Assembly: GCF_022763345.1 (NCBI RefSeq)
Contig: NZ_JALEGS010000022.1
Span: forward strand, 1-64,000
Length of the DNA stretch: 64,000 bases
Source: Phaeodactylibacter sp.
Lineage (GTDB): Bacteria; Bacteroidota; Bacteroidia; Chitinophagales; Saprospiraceae
Direction of reading: 5' to 3'
The notes beneath the pieces were generated by a model. It did no database searches, had not been told where the DNA came from, and saw nothing but the letters and a program-made list of their open reading frames with translations. The position numbers were made by a program, and so were the translations under genes. Below are positions 61,095 through 64,000 of the stretch, in pieces. Position 1 is the stretch's first letter. Each line of letters begins with the position of its first letter.

Positions 61095-64000
61095 TTAACG
61101 AATAAGTGTCGTCTGCCCTTTGAAGACCTCTGTAAGCCCATCCGCATATTCCACTTCCACGACCCACAGGTATACGCCCGGCTGTGCCAGCGCCCCGCGG
61201 TAGTCGCCATCCCAGCCTTCAGCCGTCTGATTGGGTTGGATATCCTTGCGCTCGAAGACCAACTCGCCCCAGCGGTCGAAAATGCGGAAGGTCAGAATGT
61301 CTACTTCGATATCTTCGCGCGCCAACACGCTGAGGATGTCGTTGTTGCCATCGCCATTGGGCGTAAAGCCAGTTGGCACCTCTACAGGGCGGAATTTCCG
61401 GGCGTACAGCGTCATGATCGCTTCTCCGGTACACCCGGCGATATCCGTGACAATCACCTGTATGCTCCGCTGAAACTCAACGGTAGCCAGAGGCGCGCTG
61501 CAGCGGAAACAGCTCAGAATGGAGGAGTCCTTAGGGAACCATTCATATCCAAAGGGCGACAAACCACCGGTAATCTCCGGGTTGAGCCGGAGCGAATCCC
61601 CGTAATTGATGGATTGGGTGCCTCCAAGGTCTACGATGATTTCATCCGGCTCACCAATGACGGCATTTTCGGCTAAGAAGCGGCAGTCGTTGGCGTCTGT
61701 AATCTGAATATCGTAGGTGCCGGGCTCCAGTCCGATGAAGGTGGAAGTGCCGGAGAAAAAAGCCCCTCCGTCTATGGAGTAGCGATAGGTCGGCGTTCCG
61801 CCGCTTGCCGAAATCTCAATGCGGCCATCTTGATCGCCGAAACAGCTCACATCCAGTGCTTCCACATTTGCCGTTAATGCCGTATCGGGCTGTTCAATGA
61901 CAATGGTCTCCGTTTGGGTGCAGTTGGCTGCATCTGTGATGGATACCGTGTAGGCACCCGCAGCCACACCGGTGATCAGGGAGTCCGTCCCCCCGTTTGA
62001 CCAGAGGTACGTATAAGGGGGCAGACCTCCGGATACATTAATGGAAGCCCCTCCGCTTCGCTCGCCGAAACACTCCACCTCCGTCATCTCGCTAAACAGG
62101 TTGATGGGGCTGGATTCAGCTACGGCTACATCCAAAGTAGCCACACAGTTATTGGCATCACGTACCGTTGCGGTGTAGGTACCCAAGCCAAGATTGTCAA
62201 TATTCAGGCCCGTTGCGCCGTTGCTCCAGGTGGTGGTGTAAGGTGGGGTGCCACCGGTGACGGTTAGGGCAATTTGCCCGTCTTCGCCACCTGAGCAGGT
62301 TACCCGGTCAACATCAGCGGTAATGACAATGGCGGAGGGCTGGGCGACAGTGATTGAGGCTGTCACTTCACAACCTAAGCCATCCGTAAGCGTAAGCCCG
62401 TAAACACCACTTTCAAGACCCGTTTGGTCAGGCTGTGCGGGCAGACCGTTGCTCCAGCTGTACGTGTAGTTGCCATCGCCTCCGCTCGGGGTAAGAGTGA
62501 TGGAACCATCTGCAGCGCCATTGCAGGAGGCTTGTGCGGTTGTAAAATCCAGGTCCAGCTCCGGAATGCCATCCACAAAAGCCGTATCCACGATCGTACA
62601 CTCATTAGCATCAGAAACGGTGACCATGTACATGCCTTCATTCAACCCCTGAGCCACCGGAACAGTCTGTCCATTGCTCCATTCATATTCATAACCAGGG
62701 GTGCCTCCCCCAACGACTACCGTGGCAGAACCATCGGGCTCCGGTAAACAGGTAGCCATTGTCGAATTGGTGGAAGAACTCAGCACCTCAGGATCTTGCA
62801 GGGTGACGGAGTCTGTTAAGCTACAACCGTTGGCATCCGTGACGGTGAGGGCGTAGGTCCCCGCCATAAGATTGGAAGCCGTAGCCGTACTTTGCTGATC
62901 GCTCCAGGCAAAGGTGTAGTCTCCTGCTCCTCCTTCCGGGGTCACTGTAATACTGCCGGTAGGCGTGCCCTGGCAAAGCGGGTTATTGGTCGCAAAGGAT
63001 AAGGCTAATTCAGTGGCTTCCGCAACGACGACTGTATCCAATGCCGTACAACCGTTGGCATCCGTCACCGTTACCTCAATGGGGCCTGCCAACAGACCTG
63101 TGGCAATGGAATCCTGTTGCCCATCTTCCCACAAATAGGTATAAGGCCCGGTGCCCCCTTCCGGAATCACCCTTGCCGTGCCTGAAGCATCACCGTTGCA
63201 CTGCGTAGGGGTTGTCTCCGTTGTATTCAGCAGAATTTCCGGTTGTGTTACGGAGAAACTATCGGCTACCGTGCAATTATTGTCGTCCGTGATGGTCAGA
63301 AAATAAGTACCGCTGCCCAGATCAGAACGGTCCTCTGGCCCCACTCCAATATCGCTCCAACTGTAAATCAGCGTACCCGTTCCGCCGGAAGCATTTACTT
63401 CCACGCCACCGTCTGACAAGCCAGCACAACTGGCAGGGAAAGGCAGCAGTTCATAAGCAATGCTGTCCGGCTCACCAATACTTATAGAATCAGTGATAAG
63501 GCAACCGTTGCCATCGGTCAGCTCCAGGGTGTAAGTGCCGGCCGGCACCTCCGCAATTACAGAGTCCGTGCCGATGAGTGCCCCTTCGTTTCGCCAAATG
63601 TAGCTATACGAAGTTACGCCCCCACCGGGTACCGCCACGGCGCGCCCGCTGAGGCTATCCGCACAAAGCGCATCTGTGCCTGATAGTTGCAGGGTGAGCG
63701 GTGCGGGTTCCTGTATTTCAAAGGGCAGTGTCAGCGCACAGCCATTGGCATCCTGAATATTCGCAGCATAGCTACCGGCAGGGATCTCAGTCACCACTGA
63801 GCTATCCGAAACCGCCACCAACCCACCGTCGTAGGTAATTTGATACGGCAGGGTGCCGCCGGTAAGATCAAGGCTGACCACACCCGAGGAATCGCCGGCA
63901 CAACTGATATCCGTAACCATTGCGGTGGCCAGAAGGCTGTCGGGCTCCGGAACTGTAAGAGTGTCCAAAGCCACACAACCTGTCACATCTGTAATTGCTA
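61095..64000 (-). CDS. SprB-repeat gliding-motility/T9SS surface protein, C-terminal part
   Basis: The frame is open from the right edge to the TGA/TAA at 61095; the N-terminus lies outside. The 967 visible codons hold about eleven SprB repeats (PF13573-type) of the form GGTGPYTYLWEDG...GxYxVTVTDANGC...xxEP. The last about 90 residues are the gliding-motility-associated C-terminal domain: VPTGFTPNGDGNNDILSV, FRIFDRWGELVFE, GWDGDYRGALAQPGVYLWVV. This domain marks export by T9SS, with surface attachment. SprB-like adhesins are moved by the gliding motor. It leads the operon with the isoaspartyl peptidase gene. Confidence 0.92.
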   Translation of the reverse strand, partial: AITDVTGCVALDTLTVPEPDSLLATAMVTDISCAGDSSGVVSLDLTGGTLPYQITYDGGLVAVSDSSVVTEIPAGSYAANIQDANGCALTLPFEIQEPAPLTLQLSGTDALCADSLSGRAVAVPGGGVTSYSYIWRNEGALIGTDSVIAEVPAGTYTLELTDGNGCLITDSISIGEPDSIAYELLPFPASCAGLSDGGVEVNASGGTGTLIYSWSDIGVGPEDRSDLGSGTYFLTITDDNNCTVADSFSVTQPEILLNTTETTPTQCNGDASGTARVIPEGGTGPYTYLWEDGQQDSIATGLLAGPIEVTVTDANGCTALDTVVVAEATELALSFATNNPLCQGTPTGSITVTPEGGAGDYTFAWSDQQSTATASNLMAGTYALTVTDANGCSLTDSVTLQDPEVLSSSTNSTMATCLPEPDGSATVVVGGGTPGYEYEWSNGQTVPVAQGLNEGMYMVTVSDANECTIVDTAFVDGIPELDLDFTTAQASCNGAADGSITLTPSGGDGNYTYSWSNGLPAQPDQTGLESGVYGLTLTDGLGCEVTASITVAQPSAIVITADVDRVTCSGGEDGQIALTVTGGTPPYTTTWSNGATGLNIDNLGLGTYTATVRDANNCVATLDVAVAESSPINLFSEMTEVECFGERSGGASINVSGGLPPYTYLWSNGGTDSLITGVAAGAYTVSITDAANCTQTETIVIEQPDTALTANVEALDVSCFGDQDGRIEISASGGTPTYRYSIDGGAFFSGTSTFIGLEPGTYDIQITDANDCRFLAENAVIGEPDEIIVDLGGTQSINYGDSLRLNPEITGGLSPFGYEWFPKDSSILSCFRCSAPLATVEFQRSIQVIVTDIAGCTGEAIMTLYARKFRPVEVPTGFTPNGDGNNDILSVLAREDIEVDILTFRIFDRWGELVFERKDIQPNQTAEGWDGDYRGALAQPGVYLWVVEVEYADGLTEVFKGQTTLIR

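Overview
The window looks like the chromosome of a gliding, Gram-negative Bacteroidota member, most likely from the Saprospiria (Lewinella-like); the genus is inference. The evidence is a gliding-motility-associated C-terminal domain on a SprB-type repeat protein, a type IX secretion (T9SS) type A sorting domain, a giant HYR-repeat surface protein, a SusC-style TonB receptor with an N-terminal carboxypeptidase-regulatory domain, a surface-lipoprotein signal (Cys-Gly-Asp4), TAnnTTTG-type promoter elements, and a secreted Rhs protein with a signal peptide. I found no rRNA, tRNA, CRISPR array or intact insertion sequence.

Layout. 1-11347 (minus): N-terminal 3,782 codons of a giant secreted protein, made of seven FG-GAP repeats, three PKD-like domains and about 34 four-cysteine HYR-like repeats, with an ALK-type glycine-rich domain nested inside a classical HYR domain. 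12270-15554: small regulatory genes (Crp/Fnr plus DinB-like; SDR plus TetR with three matching palindromic operators; a membrane protein). 15840-25889: a polymorphic-toxin island. Read on the minus strand it runs VWA/T9SS protein, 2167-residue Rhs protein with a ParB-like toxin tip, its immunity gene, then a displaced toxin tip broken by an in-frame stop with its own immunity gene, followed by KilA-N and HTH remnants.

26378-46487 is mainly core: a Lon-N-domain protein, a thioester-containing alpha-2-macroglobulin lipoprotein, a DUF1624-like membrane acyltransferase, two NUDIX hydrolases, a retropepsin-like protein, a UbiA prenyltransferase with an M42 peptidase, pyrE, a thioredoxin-like lineage with a membrane partner, a 1005-residue secreted coiled-coil protein with an 11-residue period, and pyrR-pyrB. 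46546-52000 is a predicted phosphate-uptake locus: a PiT-family permease diverges from a surface lipoprotein and a TonB receptor, and both divergent promoters carry TTAA repeats phased at 11 bp like Pho boxes.

52107-64000: an operon of Omp85-type beta-barrel, family-2 glycosyltransferase and PlsC-like acyltransferase; a membrane class III nucleotide cyclase; a CPBP protease; an ECF sigma factor with a membrane-anchored partner; and at the right edge the C-terminal 967 codons of a SprB-repeat gliding/T9SS protein with a lipoprotein isoaspartyl peptidase behind it.
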